Part shown: piece after piece, positions 36,160-50,100 of the stretch
Numbering within the stretch: the first letter of the stretch is position 1
Layout: the number at the start of each line of letters is the position of its first letter
DNA from: Rotaria socialis
Taxonomy: Eukaryota > Rotifera > Eurotatoria > Philodinida > Philodinidae
DNA length: 64,000 bases
Direction: 5' to 3'
Assembly (NCBI GenBank): GCA_905331475.1
Contig: CAJNYU010000181.1
Location: 372,001-436,000 of the forward strand
Notes under the pieces: generated by a model
What the model was told of the DNA's origin: nothing
The model's input: the letters and a program-made list of their open reading frames with translations, nothing else
The model's database searches: none
Made by a program: the position numbers and the translations under genes

Positions 36160-37793
36160 TCTTCGAAGATATTCAATTAATCAATAAAAAAAGAAAAGAA
36201 AATAACAATAATAATAAAGACAACGACAACGACCGGCGTCAGCAGCCTAATCAAGATGCTGTGTGTGCGGATTCAATTGCTCAAATTTCCCTCTTTACAC
36301 GCGGGTATACTTCGTCCCTCTGCCTTATTATTTGTCTTATTCGTTTTCGTATATTCCCTTTGCTTTGTGAGTATACGTGATTGTTTGTTTTACACTCGAT
36401 CTTAATTGTGAAGAGAGGCGAAGGAGCTTCAATGTTCGGCGTGTGTATATTAGTAAAGAAGAATTCACAAGAGACAAGAGACAAGAAACAAGAGGAAAAC
36501 GAAAGAACAATGCGTATAAAACAAAGAAAAAGATCACCTATCCTTTTTTTCGTCGTCGTCTTCTTGTTCTTCTTCTTCTGTCAACTCTCGAAATGATAGT
36601 ATGCTGTACAAATTACGAATTGAACTAGTAAAAGTCATATATGTTTTGTTCATTTGTCGCATAAGATTGAAGAAAAGAATTCATACGGACAAGATGATTT
36701 ACTAGGAGGTGACATTGAAAAGATCATGTTGGGTATTATATGTACCATGTAAAAGTTCCACATATCATTGTGATAATTCTCTTTGTTCATTATACTTTGT
36801 AATACCGCAAAGTATGTGCAACGATAGGAAAGGTCGAGCTGGCTTAGATTTTACATGTGCATTTGTCAACATGCTTACTGTTGAATTTCTTTTATTACTC
36901 TTCTTGTTTTTCAATGCATGTCAAAAGCCGATAGATGATGCAAGATAAATGAATTCTTTTCTCATTCGTTTCTATTTATCATTCTGTTAGTTTCAACACA
37001 TTTACTTATTTGATCCAACATGTCAATGACATTCATCAACTGATTATAACTGCTAACCTTGTTTGGATAATCTTCTCTAAATAGTAAAGTTTATTAAATA
37101 AATTTAAGCAGTGATAACTAGAATATGAAAAATCAAAAAACAACATATTATTATTGCTAATGGTTGTAGTTAATATTGAAGGAAGTTTTGTGCAAGCCTA
37201 TCATATCGAGAGACAACGAAAATGACGATAGTCACGGTTGCTTGCTCGTTGTTATTCTTGGCGTGAGGCATTTTACACATAGTAGCTTGCTGTTTTTCTC
37301 TCTTTCATTTCTTCGATGACTTATTTCGTGCTTTTGAAACTATTCACGTATCATCATTATCGATCATTTTTCTTGTTTTTATACTCGTTTTGGTCGGTTG
37401 ATGTGTTATTTTGTCCTTGTGTTGTTACATTTTTTCCTCTATTAGTGGTTGCGTGTGAGTGTCATCCATTTAGTTCAACAACTTTCACATGTTCTAGAAG
37501 TGAGACTTTCTTGAAAGGTTGAAAACTGAAATCAAATAAGAAAGGTAAGTAAGATAATCCTACGCTCATGTCTTTTTCATAGAAGTTCTATCAAATTTAC
37601 ATAAGGACTCCAATTATTTGTTCAAGGCTAACACGATGTATATGACAATCAAGAGATACATTACATCAAATGATTTATTTTAAATCACAATAATCACAAT
37701 ATCTAACTATTGTAGATTACTTTGATTCTTTTATTTACAAGCGATGTATTATGCAGTCATATATTAGATACATAGAATAAAAGTAACGTAGTA
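36160..37793. other. Divergent intergenic region
   Basis: 1.6 kb between the starts of the chitin-binding mucin (-) and the repeat protein (+). Short open frames are low-complexity and unlike any family. Donor-like GTAAGT near 37545 might mark a non-coding leader exon of the plus-strand gene. Confidence 0.35.
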
Positions 37794-40152
37794 ATGGCGA
37801 TATTGGTACCACGTGGTTACGGAGGTTTTCCCTCCTATCCGTTCAGTTCACCTAATCAGATTGCCAATCGAAATTATTATCATGATAGGAACACAAGCCA
37901 AGGAGCTTATTTTTCACCTCATTATCCCACTCAAACATTTTATCAGCCACCTTACTATCAAGACAGACAAGCTGGTTATGGTAATAGACTTTCAAACTTT
38001 TTAACTGGATTAGATGAGCGATATCGATATGAACAATATATGCGTAAATTAGGAAAAATAGAAAGACAGTACGCGAAGTTACACGGCTACAATGCACAAT
38101 TGCCAATGTATCCACCATCATTCGAAACATCAAATTATCATAATGATCCAGTATATGAATATGAAAGAGAGATTAGGTATGTGCCAATGCCACTGTTTAT
38201 GAATTCTACGAGTATAGGTTTTGGTACCAGTTCAAATTTTAATTATGAACCAACCAGCAATATGAGTTTACCACCAAAGATCAGAGTCATTTTCATACCA
38301 ACAGGTCAATCATCTCTTCAGCAACCTTGCACAGGTCCCCTAGTAAGTCATTCATTTAATCAAGTTAAAAACAAGGCTGAAAATAAACATTCATATATTT
38401 TAGGCAATGCCACCTTTTCTTTACAATCGCATATCGCAACCGTTATGTTCATTTCCACTACCACCACCATTGCCACAGCTAGGATCATTACCACTCACAC
38501 CTGCAGTTCAACAAATGGTTGTGCAACGGTATAGCAATCCTGTTGCTGTATTACCATTTAGTTCAAATTGGCAAACACCTCAAATGATGATGTCCAGTTA
38601 TCCACAAGCATCTTTATATCAACAGCAACCTATACCATCGATATCAGCTTTTCAATCATCTTCAAATGCACAACAGTCTTACATGCCTCCTTTGATGCCA
38701 GCTTGTTCATCTCTTCCACCTGCTTCAAATTTACAGATGTTACCTTCAGCTCCTATGCAAAGTTTTCCATCGCTTCAACCTGCTTCAAATTTACAGATGA
38801 TACCTTCAGCTCCTATGCAAAATTATTCATCATTTCAACCTGCTTCAAATTTACAGATGCTACCTTCTGCTCCAATGCAAGATTTTTCATCTCTTCCACC
38901 TGCTTCAAATTTACAGATGCTACCTTCTGCTCCAATGCAAGATTTTTCATCAGCTGCAACTGCTCTTTCTTCGGCACCCATATCAGCTTTTCCATCACAA
39001 CAACCGGATCTACAATCATATGCTGCCTCAGCTCCCATGATGCCAGCGAATATGCCCGCGTCGTCACCACCGTATGACACGGCAGCTTCATCATTATCTC
39101 AAAATAATTTTAATAACTCTTACCCAAGTACATGCCGTGCGTGTCCGCCAGTACCACCTTCACTTAACGTGCCAGTTATGGGTTATTGCTGGGTACAACA
39201 TTGTGCTGCTTGTCATCGCGTACCTACTCCTGTTTCTACTCCAAATGCAAGGCCAGCAAGTGGACGAATTACGCCATTGCTTCGTCGTCCAACTGTACCA
39301 CAATATATACCCAATCAAACAACACAACAAAATCAATATCTTCAAGCACCGACATCTGATCTTATGCGTCCATGGTTACGAAAAACACCTCCACTTCCTC
39401 CAGGTGCTATTCTCATTTCAGATGAAATCATTTGCAAAGACGATTATTCTGCACGATACAATCATTCACCAAGAAAATATAGACGACACCATCGTAGTAT
39501 TCGACACAAACATCGATCTACAACTGTATCATCAGGAACAATATCCACAACAAGTCCAGCAGTTGTAAAAGTTGGTAGAAGTGTATCCCCCAAAAGAAAA
39601 AGCAAAAATAATAGTAATCAAACGCGTCATACAGTATCCAATAAATCAAATTCTCAGGTATCAAAAACACCATCAAGTGATTTAACTGTCGAATACCAAA
39701 AAGTAACATTGCATTCGTCAAAAGACAAAGAAAATACATTACCTCAGCAATTAGCTGGTGAAGCTCGTAATGTTAATATTAAATATAGATACCAACCGCA
39801 GGAACTACCTAGTGTTTATCTTCTCAATCGTTATCTAAAATCAAGCAGTGAAGCATCTACATTAGCTTCAAATATGCAAGCATCATCCGATTGTTCGTCT
39901 ACACCTATAAAGGAACACAGCAGCACTTCATCACCTTTAATGGATTCTATATCTACTCAGGAAGAACCAATTTCTGAGAAAGAAGACGAAAAATCGATTC
40001 CTCTTCCTTCTCAATCAGTAAAAACAAAAGAACGAGTAATTATTATACGACAATATATCGCAAGTTCTCCGTCAGCCAGCAGCACTATTTCATCGAATAG
40101 TGCATTTAGTATTATCAAGGAAGACAAAGAAACAATTTCAAAAGCGAGTTAA
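37794..40152 (+). CDS. Disordered Pro/Ser/Gln-rich protein with 20-residue tandem repeats
   Basis: Two exons, 37794-38342 and 38404-40152, joined in phase by a 61-base GT-AG intron, give 765 residues. The N-terminal third is Tyr/Pro/Asn-rich. The middle holds four consecutive copies of a 20-residue unit of the form SLPPASNLQMLPSAPMQDFS (38709-38948). A Cys-containing patch follows (CRACPPVPPS, then YCWVQHCAACHRVP), then a conserved-looking block LMRPWLRKTPPLPPGAILIS, then a basic His/Arg-rich stretch and a Ser-rich C-terminus. No known domain, signal peptide or membrane helix is seen. The composition suggests an intrinsically disordered scaffold or structural protein. I do not recognise it. 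The open frame over 1.7 kb and the clean intron support it as a real gene. Confidence 0.75.
38709..38948 (+). repeat. Four tandem 60-bp coding repeats
   Basis: Exact 60-base period. The cores CTGCTTCAAATTTACAGATG and ACCTTCAGCTCC are shared by the units with small changes. Because the period is a multiple of three the frame is kept, giving a 20-residue protein repeat. Confidence 0.95.
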
Positions 40153-40534
40153 CTGACAGCAAATACATTAGAAGGAGATGCATGTATCTTCCATTATAAT
40201 ATATATTTTTATATTCCATCACTTATGTCTCTTTGCATATCGATATAATTATGTTAGCTATATCTATTTTTCTTTTATCGGACAAGGTAATCATGTTTTT
40301 CTTGGCAAGGTTATCAGCAGGAACTAATCATTTCTATTCATGCATGGATTTGAAAATTTTTCTATCTATGCTTATTTCTTTTTTTTTCTTTTTTGAGGCA
40401 AATAAATAAATTAGTGATTAATAATAAAAATATGATAGTCTGTTTGGTTAAAATTCAAGTAGTCAAAAAAAATAAATTCAAGCAAAAAGAAAACGGTTCT
40501 GTTTATTTGTTTTTCTTGTCAATTGAAATTGTCG
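40153..40534. other. Convergent 3' spacer
   Basis: 382 bases holding the 3' ends of the repeat protein and of the CIMIP2-like gene. AATAAA occurs near 40402 and 40423. No gene seen. Confidence 0.4.
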
Positions 40535-41487
40535 TTAACAAAGATAATCGACAGTAGGCGATTGATTTACAGCACTTTGCTGTTGTTGGTTCGATACATT
40601 ATTACCTTGATTCGATCCTGTAGATGGAAATAATTGAAATTCTGATTGTTTAGCTACATCCTTCACAGGTGGAAAATTTCGATCAACCGGTATATTAACA
40701 TCTGATGTATGACGAAGTAACATTGAAGAACTAGACATAGTGGAAAACAAGATATTAAAAGAAACCTCGTTAAAATGAAATTTTCACTTACTACGGTAAA
40801 TTAGCTTCATACATTCTTTCATTTGGTACAGGCAAAGTAAAATGTTCAACAGGATGTAATGTACCGCTGCGATCTATATATGTATCACGATGTTCTTGAG
40901 AAAGCTAAAGCAAAACGAATAAAAGGTGAAATTTTTCTTGTAAATAACATATGAATAATTAACTTGATGAAATTTTCGTATTTCATTTGTTCGATCAAAA
41001 TTTGTATTATTAAGTGAATATTTTGGTATATAAAGATATTGATCACGACTACGACGACGATCACTCATAACAAGTTCTGGCTGATGAGTATATGGAGTTG
41101 GAAAATAACCACCTAGAAAAAGAAAAAAACAAGATTTAAAAAGAAAAAACTTAATTGAAAAGTTTCACCTCTTGCATAAAGACTTTGTGATGAGTTTAAT
41201 GCTTCGCTTCGATAATCTTGAAAATATTTTGCTGTAGCATTACCAAATGTTTCGCCATATTGAAATTGTGTAGTTGGGACATGACCTAACAACAACAACA
41301 AAAAAGTAAAACTTAATTGTAATTCGTGATTTTATAATATATATATAATTACCTTTGTAGCCAGGCATAAGTGATGGTGGATAATATGCTAATTCATAAA
41401 TAAAAATATCATGTTTGTTTTTGTTATTATTTATAAAAACATACTAGCATTATAGGTTGTTTGTAAAGTTCCTGCTGCTCGTGACAT
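40535..41487 (-). CDS. CIMIP2/FAM166-like (DUF2475) candidate ciliary protein
   Basis: About six short exons from 41487 downward give about 215 residues. The start MSRAAGTLQTTYNA is followed by YYPPSLMPGYKGHVPTTQFQ and then YGETFGNAT. The PGYxGHxP...F.YGxTFGxxT pattern is the core of the FAM166/CIMIP2 (DUF2475) family, whose members line the inside of ciliary and sperm doublet microtubules. Later segments, RSRDQYLYIPKYSLNNTNF and HPVEHFTLPVPNERMYEANL, are not known motifs to me. The C-terminus is Gln/Asn-rich and ends VDYLC. A ciliary role is inference from the motif. The neighbour on the other side of a 211-bp gap also looks ciliary. Confidence 0.6.
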
Positions 41488-41698
41488 TGTGTATAATCAA
41501 TGAAGATTTTAACAGACGACAAGTAAAGTTTTATTTTTTGTTAAAAATATTCTTTTGATTGTATCGACATTTAACGATGCGTTGCTCCAGCTTGTCCTCT
41601 TTCTTTGCGAAAAATTTCTTGATGTCGCTAGTAAATAAAAAGATTTTTTGTCGGCGCCAAAATACAGCTCTCAAAGAACGCATCATTCACTAGTAGTA
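41488..41698. promoter_or_regulatory. 211-bp shared region between two divergent candidate ciliary genes
   Basis: Head-to-head starts at 41487 (-) and 41699 (+) leave room for one bidirectional promoter. A GCGTTGCTCCAGCTTG stretch near 41578-41593 only loosely recalls an RFX X-box half-site; it is not a convincing match. Confidence 0.45.
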
Positions 41699-42106
41699 AT
41701 GCCATTTCATATTAGCAATGCTCTTTCTACAAAATATTCATCATTACAATATCAAAAAATACATGAATATGAATATAAAAATTTTTTAAAAACTCTTGAA
41801 AAAAATAACAGCAATACGACGAATAATATATATGAAGATAAACTATATAGGCGAAATCCTCAATCATGTTATAATAATTATTATTTATTTCAACGTCAAA
41901 GTAATTTACAATATCGACAAGATCAACGAAAACTTGTTTACGAACGTATTCAAAAAGAGAATGTACAGTTTAGTCAAAAATTAATCAATGCAAAATCTTT
42001 TCTTAATCGAAATGAACAAAAAACATCATTTGATAAACATTGTAAACTTAAACAACAGTTACAACGTTATCCAGATTCGAAAAAAAAATTTTCAATTGCC
42101 ATGTAA
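41699..42106 (+). CDS. CFAP97/hemingway-domain-like small protein
   Basis: Single-exon frame, 135 residues from the first ATG. An in-frame region upstream lacks an ATG, so 41699 is chosen. It is basic and rich in Asn, Gln and Tyr. The segment YRQDQRKLVYERIQKENVQF followed by SQKLINAKSFLNRNEQKTS resembles the KIAA1430/CFAP97 domain, which has a conserved R-I-x-x-E-N-x-x-L/F-x-x-K/R-I pattern and occurs in proteins of motile cilia and sperm tails. No signal peptide or membrane helix. Divergent partner of the CIMIP2-like gene. The assignment is by one short motif, so it is tentative. Confidence 0.55.
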   Translation: MPFHISNALSTKYSSLQYQKIHEYEYKNFLKTLEKNNSNTTNNIYEDKLYRRNPQSCYNNYYLFQRQSNLQYRQDQRKLVYERIQKENVQFSQKLINAKSFLNRNEQKTSFDKHCKLKQQLQRYPDSKKKFSIAM

Positions 42107-43527
42107 TGGAGACTTTAAGCGCACTAAAAAACCAATAGATTCGTCAGTTTTTGATCTATCATAATTATTGACTTTGTAATCAATCAAGCAAGCTATAGGA
42201 AAGAAAAACCTTCAAAAAACACGAATCAAATATTCATATCGAATGATTCATTATTTTATAAGGCTAAACCTGAAATAAGTAGGAAAAAACTTACTCGTTG
42301 CAAGAAAAATGATTCGCAAATTTCAAAAACCCTTCCGCTCGTTATGACAATGACTCAACCGAACGAGTAAATTAAGGTTTTCTGCACTTAAAAATAAAAA
42401 TGTTCAGTATAATCTCACGTAACTTCTCATATAGGATACGATAGGACTGTAGTTAAGTTAGACAAACAGTGATTGGAGTTCTGGCAAAAGAAAAAAATAT
42501 TGACTTAGATTTTTGTTACTTCTACTAGTTAATGAAAGCATAACAGAAAATAACTAGATGGTATTCGAGTTTCACTCGTATACGAAATGCGATGCGAAGT
42601 AAAACTTCGGATCTTCACGAAAAATCTTCAATTCAGAGAAATCTTGAATACTTTTTATGTCGACATGTTGAAATTCATCACTGAGAAAACTCTATTCTTA
42701 CTTAGCGATACATTCTTAAGGGTCGATTTTGATTGATCGATTAATTATCTCCATGATTCATTATCTTGGATCAGCTGTAAATCAATAGACTATAGTGGCT
42801 AACATATGTTCATGACGTCACTTTAATTATTTCGCAACAAATTTCTTTCATTTTCGTCATTTTGGAACCACATTTGTGAGTGAACACAGCTTCAGATTGA
42901 AGATTAGAAAACAGATGTTCTAAGTTCGATTTTGATATGCTTTTGATACGCGCTAATGCATTTTACGCTAGCAAAAGGATCTTTGATAATGATCGGTAGT
43001 TATATTTTTCATAACATTGAATAAGTTATTTTGCTTTAAAATATTTAAAGAACACATTTATTATCCGTTGATTTAAACATCATATTTACCTCCCTAATTT
43101 ATACGAGGTAGCTTTATTTTTACTAGCATACTCTGGTCAATAAAGTTAAAAAGTAATGTATTTCTAATATTTTTCTATCGATAAATCAAACATAGAATTT
43201 TAAGTAGAGCTTAGACTAAAAAGTTGTGAAACCTTTTTGAAGGCTAGATAGCAAAAATTGGATAGATCTTTCTCATAGCTTCCTTTTTTAAAAGTTTCCT
43301 TTACGTTTGAATCATGAAGTTCTCTAAACCAGGGAGCGTTGAATGATTGTTCTTAGCGACATCATGTTGTCCAAGGTCAAAAAATATTGTTTAATAAGTA
43401 TATTGTTCGTATACAAATGAAATGAAACAAAATAAGCTAAATAAACATACTTTATACATAAAGTGCCAAGCAATACAAGCAAATACATTTTAAGGGAAGA
43501 CTGGAAAAATAGAATCCAAAAAAGTAT
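42107..43527. other. Intergenic, nothing recognised
   Basis: 1.4 kb of AT-rich sequence without a supported exon, repeat or RNA gene. Confidence 0.4.
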
Positions 43528-43967
43528 CTAAATTACAACATCTTGTTTTCTTCTCCAATGATCATTTGAGAAAGGTCTCGAAAAACACGAAATTAAATTA
43601 GGTTTCATTTCAGTTCTTAAAATAATATTTTGCAATCTTATCCGTAAATAACTATGATTACAATTTCTTTCTTCAAGCACAAAACAATCAGTATATTTAC
43701 TGTTTTTATAAAAGAAAGAGTCTTCTACAACCTCCTGTTCTATTAAGAAAAACAAAAAAATATTTTAACAACAGAAGTAGATCGTTTGCAAAAAGAATCA
43801 TTGTTCATTGCATCTACGAATAATGTCATCGATTGAAACATTTTAATTAATACCGAAAATCTCAAACAAGAAACATCTTCATTACTACTAATAGAATCTA
43901 TTAGAACTAAACGTGCATTACAATTTTCAACGTCATCATTATCATCATCAGAATTAAGTCTATTCAA
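43528..43967 (-). CDS. Possible small hypothetical protein
   Basis: Two frames (about 43967-43778 and 43742-43528) can be joined by a 35-base GT-AG intron into roughly 135 residues. The first part is Asp/Asn-rich (SDDDNDDVENCNARL), the second basic with several cysteines. There is no ATG at the left edge of the frame; an AG acceptor just upstream suggests an additional 5' exon, or that this is an alternative 3' end of the TIAM-like gene. No family recognised. It may be spurious. Confidence 0.25.
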
Positions 43968-44115
43968 CTCGTTATTCTAAGATCGTCGAATTCTTATACA
44001 TCAGTCATTTATACAAAAGCACCAAGAAGACCGAGAAAAAAGTGAAACCATCAATATACTATATAGAAAAATAACGCATGAAAAAAAAAGAACGAAAAAG
44101 AAAATAAAACAAATA

Positions 44116-47100
44116 TTAACAATCAGTCGAATTTCGTATACTTTTATGTCGAATATTCATTGATAATAGTTGTTTTCGGATTGGTGTTGATCGTCGTTTC
44201 CAAATAGGTGAAGGGCTGCGTCGACTGTGATCAGACTGTCGAGGTAGTGACCTTGAATTGGATGTTAATAAAACATGACACGAACGACTTGATGATAAAC
44301 GTTGTGAAGAAGGCTTTTTTGTCAAATACGATGGTTCAGAATTACGAATACTTGTTATTGTACGATCATATAAATTTTGTCGCCATTCGACTGTTGTTGC
44401 TATGGACGAAATACAATTGTTGATTGTCTTAATAAATGTTTGAGCATCTCTATTGAATAGAAAATGATTTCATTTTCGAAAAAGAAAACTATCATGCAGC
44501 TATATACTTGTTAGCAAATCGAAAATACGTTTTCAAACGAGTCTTTGAATCAGTGTGAATTAATTGCCATGTGGGAATATTATTATCTTTACTTTCATCA
44601 TTTTCAATTAATTCAACATTTACATCTTCCATTGGAATAAATCGAATGAATCGATCAGATATGATTTTATTTCCTTTTTGAATGGATAATAAATCCTTAA
44701 GAAAAGAAGTCAAGTTATTGATTTTAACTGTTTTTCATCAAATAATTTCAAATGAACACTTACTGGTTTTTTCTTATTGGATTGTTCACGTACTAATATA
44801 AGACATCCATTACGAAAAACGAAACAGTAGGCTTTTAAACGTTGATGATGTTTGCCAAGTAGAAATAAATGCATATTTATCCACTCAAGTTCTCCATAAG
44901 CATAGAGATCAGGTAAATTTAATTGTAAACTCTTAATTTAAAAGAAAAAAGACACATTTAAAAAGAATAACAACTGTGGTAAGTGCTTTGAATTGTTCAA
45001 TCAATCGAGTCATGAATAGTAAAAACAATCTATTTTTTACTGATATTTTCGATCTTCACTTATTGAGCTATCAGATGTTTACTCATACTTGAGTCTATGA
45101 GTATAGAATCATTGAGAACTTAAATAATTCATTTTAAAGCGGTAATTTCAGCCATAAATATCTTTCATGATGACTAGACAGAGTTCAAATTTTTAAGCTA
45201 AATAAATCTATTCATATCGAAATATCAACTTTCTATTGAAATATTCTTTTTTTTTTAAGTGGAACTTGAAACAAGTTCTTGTTTGTCCACTAGGAATATG
45301 TTCGTGTTGGCTGTAATCTATTACTTGTCTCTCATGTCTATGAGATTTATCGATGAATAGGAACGAAATTTTATCTAGATAGTAGATCATTCTAGCTCTC
45401 AAGTACTCTATACTTATAGAACACAAAATAGAGATTTTTACTAGTGATTAGTATCGAACGAAAGGACACAATCGTAAACAATTGGAAAATTGATTATATT
45501 CGTTTATAAAAGTAAAAATATTAAATTTTATATATACTTTATTATGTTCTTCGCTATAATTTTTAGTAATATATTCAAATGATTGTCCAAAATCTTCATA
45601 AAGTTGTTGCATCCCATTCATGTATTCACCAATATCATTCATCATTTTAATAGCTTGTTTCAATTTTATTATTTCAAAACATAATACGGGTTCGTTCGAA
45701 TTAGTTTCGTTTGAATTAGAAAATGTTAACATTTGTTGTATAAGTAATGGATATTTAAGTATACGTTGAACTGGTTTTATCAAATAGGATTCAAATGATA
45801 ATGAATGTTGATGACGTGGATTACGTGCAGCAAGAAATTCTTTTAAATGTTGATTATTTTGATGAATATCAAGTAGACGATTTATTCTTAAATGCATAGC
45901 ACAAAATGTTGAATATAATTTGAAATATTGAGCATAAGAAAGAAATGTATCAGCTATTGATACAAGAATATCCTAGAAATCAATAAAATTTGTCTTAGAT
46001 AACAATCATAAACGAATAAAAACATCTTACACGAAATTCATGAATAGCATTATAAGCAACGATTTCAGTTGGAATATTTGATTCAAGACGTTTAAGAAAT
46101 GTTTGTTGTAATTGATGAATCGATTTAACACTAACATATAATGATTCAATTGCATCCATAGGTAAAAGTTTTGCATCATCACGTAACGGTTCAATATATC
46201 GTTCGAGTAAGCGTTGCATATCCTTAAAAACAAAAGGGAAAATAATTTTAAATATCTATTCTATTGCTTATGATCCATGGGATCTCGTTTTCTTATCAAT
46301 ACTAATAAAAAAAAATATCTAAAAAGTCGTCCAACGAAGAAGGAACCTATATAAATATTCATATGGATTTACGTTATAAAGAATAATTTCCTAAATTTGT
46401 TTGTTCTGTGACAAAAGTTGATTTGATATATCTATCAAAGTTTAACAAGTATTACTATTTGAATATCATTTTTTCTTTAGTACGATTCTCCCACGTGTCA
46501 ATACTATCGAATAGAAAATGAAGTTTTTATTGATTTTTTTCTTAATAAACTTTCACAGAATAAGCTTTCACTATTGGAAAAAAAGATGAATACTCGATAA
46601 ATCATACTTATATTAAAAACTATAATGGTCCCTATTCATATCTTAAGATTTCGAACTTCAATCAGAACATACAATTTCTAGTTTTACTCAACAATAAAAT
46701 TATTCTGATTTTTAAACGTACTTGCACATAAGATTTTTCTGTTTCAACTAATTCAAAAATAACTTTTCGCAATCGTTGAGCACTTGACAGAGCTTTGATA
46801 CGTGGCGTTGGATGTATTGTATTCATTTGTTCTGTATTCGTATTTAATATAGTAGTCGTCGGTCGACAATATCGGCTTATTTCATCAACATTCTTTAATA
46901 AACGTTCGAGTGCTGCTGATGATGATGTTTGCTCATTTTCTTTTGAATCATTGTTAATAGATGATATCAATCCATTCGAACCATCGGAGTCCGGTTTTGG
47001 AACAATAAGTTCACGAAGTTCTTGTCGTGATAATCTTTCGATACGTGGTGGCGGTGGTGGACATATCAAATTTTGAATGATTGCATTTGAAAAATCAAAT

Positions 47101-50100
47101 TTACGATTTGGATCATTCATTGATTCAATTAATCTTTAAAATTTAAAAAAAAGAAAATAATCAAATTGTTCATATTTCTGTGTTTCCCAACTAACCTTGA
47201 TGAACGAATCGTTAGCATAATTGGTATTTGACTAAAATATTGATCCAGTGTATCAAGACTAAGATCTTGTACAATTGAATTGTTTACAATAACTATCTCA
47301 TCACCTTCTTTAACTCCTAGAAAAAAAAAATAATAACGATTGAGTTTTTACTAAATATTTAGATTCAAGTCTCCGTTTTGCTTTTGAACGTACCTAATCT
47401 TTCGCTTTCACTTCCTTTTTTAACATTGGAAACAATAACTTGTAATGAATATTCTCGATATAATTCCGTAATTATTTCAATGCCAGACATATTAAGTTGA
47501 CTATTTAATGTTATTTGATACACAATTTTCCGACGTGCTTCAATTGATGAATAAATCTAAACAGAAACGAAATAATGAAGAATCGTGTTTACTGTTTTTA
47601 TTTCGAAAATTTAACATACAAGATTGTTGAGTTTTTCATTTCGACTTGGCACGAATCCATGAGATGATGTCGAATGAAAATATAGAAAATGATCATCAAT
47701 TTGTAATCCTAATTTGTCGGCTACACGCTTTAATAATTCTCCAACACTTGCTGATTCATTAATTGATACAATGGTTCTCTTCAATTAAAAACAAAACAAA
47801 AACATGAACTGATGAAAGATATTCAATTTTCTTCTAATAATATAGTATGCAATTTGAGCCGGTCATGTCAGACATATAATTATATACATATAAAGGCAAA
47901 GGACAAAATGAGTAAGTAGTAGAGTCTTTTTTCTCGTGGAAAAATTTTGTAAATGCTACTAGAAAATCAAAACTTTCTTGGACGAGAGATGTGCACAACA
48001 AATAGTTTTCTATGTCAAAATCGAAGTCCAGAAAATGAGTTTCATATGTATTCACAACATATTCAGAAATCTTCGTCAATAACTAGTCTTTTTATTTTTT
48101 TCCTTTGTGGCTGACTAGCACATTTTAGTTCATCTCTGTTGAATTGTGATCTATACAATAGTTTGCTTAAATCTAAAGGCTTTATTTTCAATTGAAAAAA
48201 CTTTTTCACGCGTTCTTTATGTCATAAATCTCTATTTAACACATTTCTCTACGCAACAAAAGACAGCTTTCCTATTTTTACTTAAAAAGATGAACCATCT
48301 AAGTGACTATTCTAAAAACAAAGCGAACACTTTCACATAATATCTCTTAAAAACTAACCATATGAGGACCTGAATCACATGTAACCATTTGTAGAATAGT
48401 TTGATCAGCTACTGTTGGAGATTGAATAGAATCTATAGAACTCGTTGGTGTAGTTAAATAACATTTTGTTTGTTGTTGTTGTTGTTGTTGTTGATGATGA
48501 TGATGATGACGATGAGCTTTCATAGCTGCACTAGAGGATTTATACTTTGATCCCTGACGATCTATTCGACGACGGGCAGCAATAACTGTATAAAAACTAC
48601 ACGGTGTAAATGCAGCAAATTTATTTAAGACTGCTTTGGTGGTTGGTGATGCTTGCGAAAGTAAATCTTTTGGATTCGGTAAATCTCGATCATTTGTTAA
48701 TGCGCATAGATAGCATTTATTACGAAATAGATCAACATGAAATGCTTCTAAATTTTTCTCCCAGAGATCAATTTGTTTTGATATGAGTAAACGAATTTTT
48801 TGACTGGCTGACGAATTTAATTGTAATTCACCTAATTTACGCATTTTATTTTCACGTTCAATATTTTCTTCTAATTCTTTTATGGATATTCTTAATAATT
48901 TCTCATTTGTTTTCAATGAACAAAAATGATGTATACTACTAATCCAATGATTCAATTCGACTTGATCAGATGACTGGAAAAAAAGAAAAAATATTTTTCA
49001 TTCAAATGAAAAAATATAAAAACAATTATATTTAACAAACTTGAAAACAATATGTATCACCAGTATGAGTAGTTAAACTAAATACGTGTTGACGATTGGG
49101 ATGTTCGGGTAATGGACAACAAAGACTTTCAATGATGTCTAGAATAATAATAATAATAAAAGATATATAAAATACAATAGAAATGTTTATTTTGTATCTT
49201 ATCTTGCGTTCTAGCAATCATTCACTCTATAGGATACTAAGCTGTGATTAGTCGTCCTACATACATTCAATGTGTGCATTGTATTTTGCTTTTCTTATTC
49301 TCTTGTTCTTATCCTCCTTTTACAAATACAATTCTCACCATGATCCAAATTTAAATGATAACAAACTGAGATTCCTAATCAATAATGGTACACACATCTG
49401 TAATTCATTTAGGCTTAGAAACGCAAAAAGACACATTGTTTTGTACTTCTTTCTAACATATATACTATAATCTAATTTATTCATCTATGATATTACGTTT
49501 TGTTCAATATTCAAGTATATGAAAATAAAAATTATCTGTGGAATATTATTAAGTTTTTGTTTTGTCTTTTGACAATTCAGACAGTTTCTAAAGAAGATAC
49601 TCATGTATAGAGTAATTTTAGAATTACCTTCACGTTCACGGACATTGAAACCTCTCACTGTTGACTATTAAAGTTGCAATAACAAAATAGCAAACTATTT
49701 TTTTACAAAAATGAATTGTTTGGAGAAAAGTTTTGATTTACTTTTGAAATTTAATAGATATCAATCTACTCATATTATCTAGATCAAATTTCTTTATAGG
49801 GTGCTTCGGACTTTATAAACACATGTAAATAGGAATTGAAGAGAAAAAAAATATAAAGTGAAAACAATAAAAAGAATATTATAATGAGAAAACTTCATGT
49901 GAAATAAAATTCTACAACAGTAAATCAAGTCGAATAATAATCTTTCAGTAGTGATTCTTTTTCGAAGTATATAATAAGAAGAAGAAGAATAATAGTAGTA
50001 GTGGTAGTGTTAGTCTCAATGATGGTGTAGAATATGAGTATAGATTAAAATACTCGTCGAATAAGTGTGATTGTTCAATACGATAAATCAGACGGCATAC

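Noticed and set aside
38568..39077. 169-codon alternate-frame reading with its own repeats (SSTCFKFTDATF)
   Set aside because: The 60-bp repeat has a period divisible by three, so every frame shows a repeat. The main frame runs through the whole exon and splices cleanly.
41578..41593. RFX X-box in the shared ciliary promoter
   Set aside because: Only a half-site-like resemblance; the second half of the motif does not match.
43528..43967. Treating this minus-strand piece as a secure gene
   Set aside because: No ATG in frame, no family match and only a marginal 35-base intron. Kept as a low-confidence entry only.
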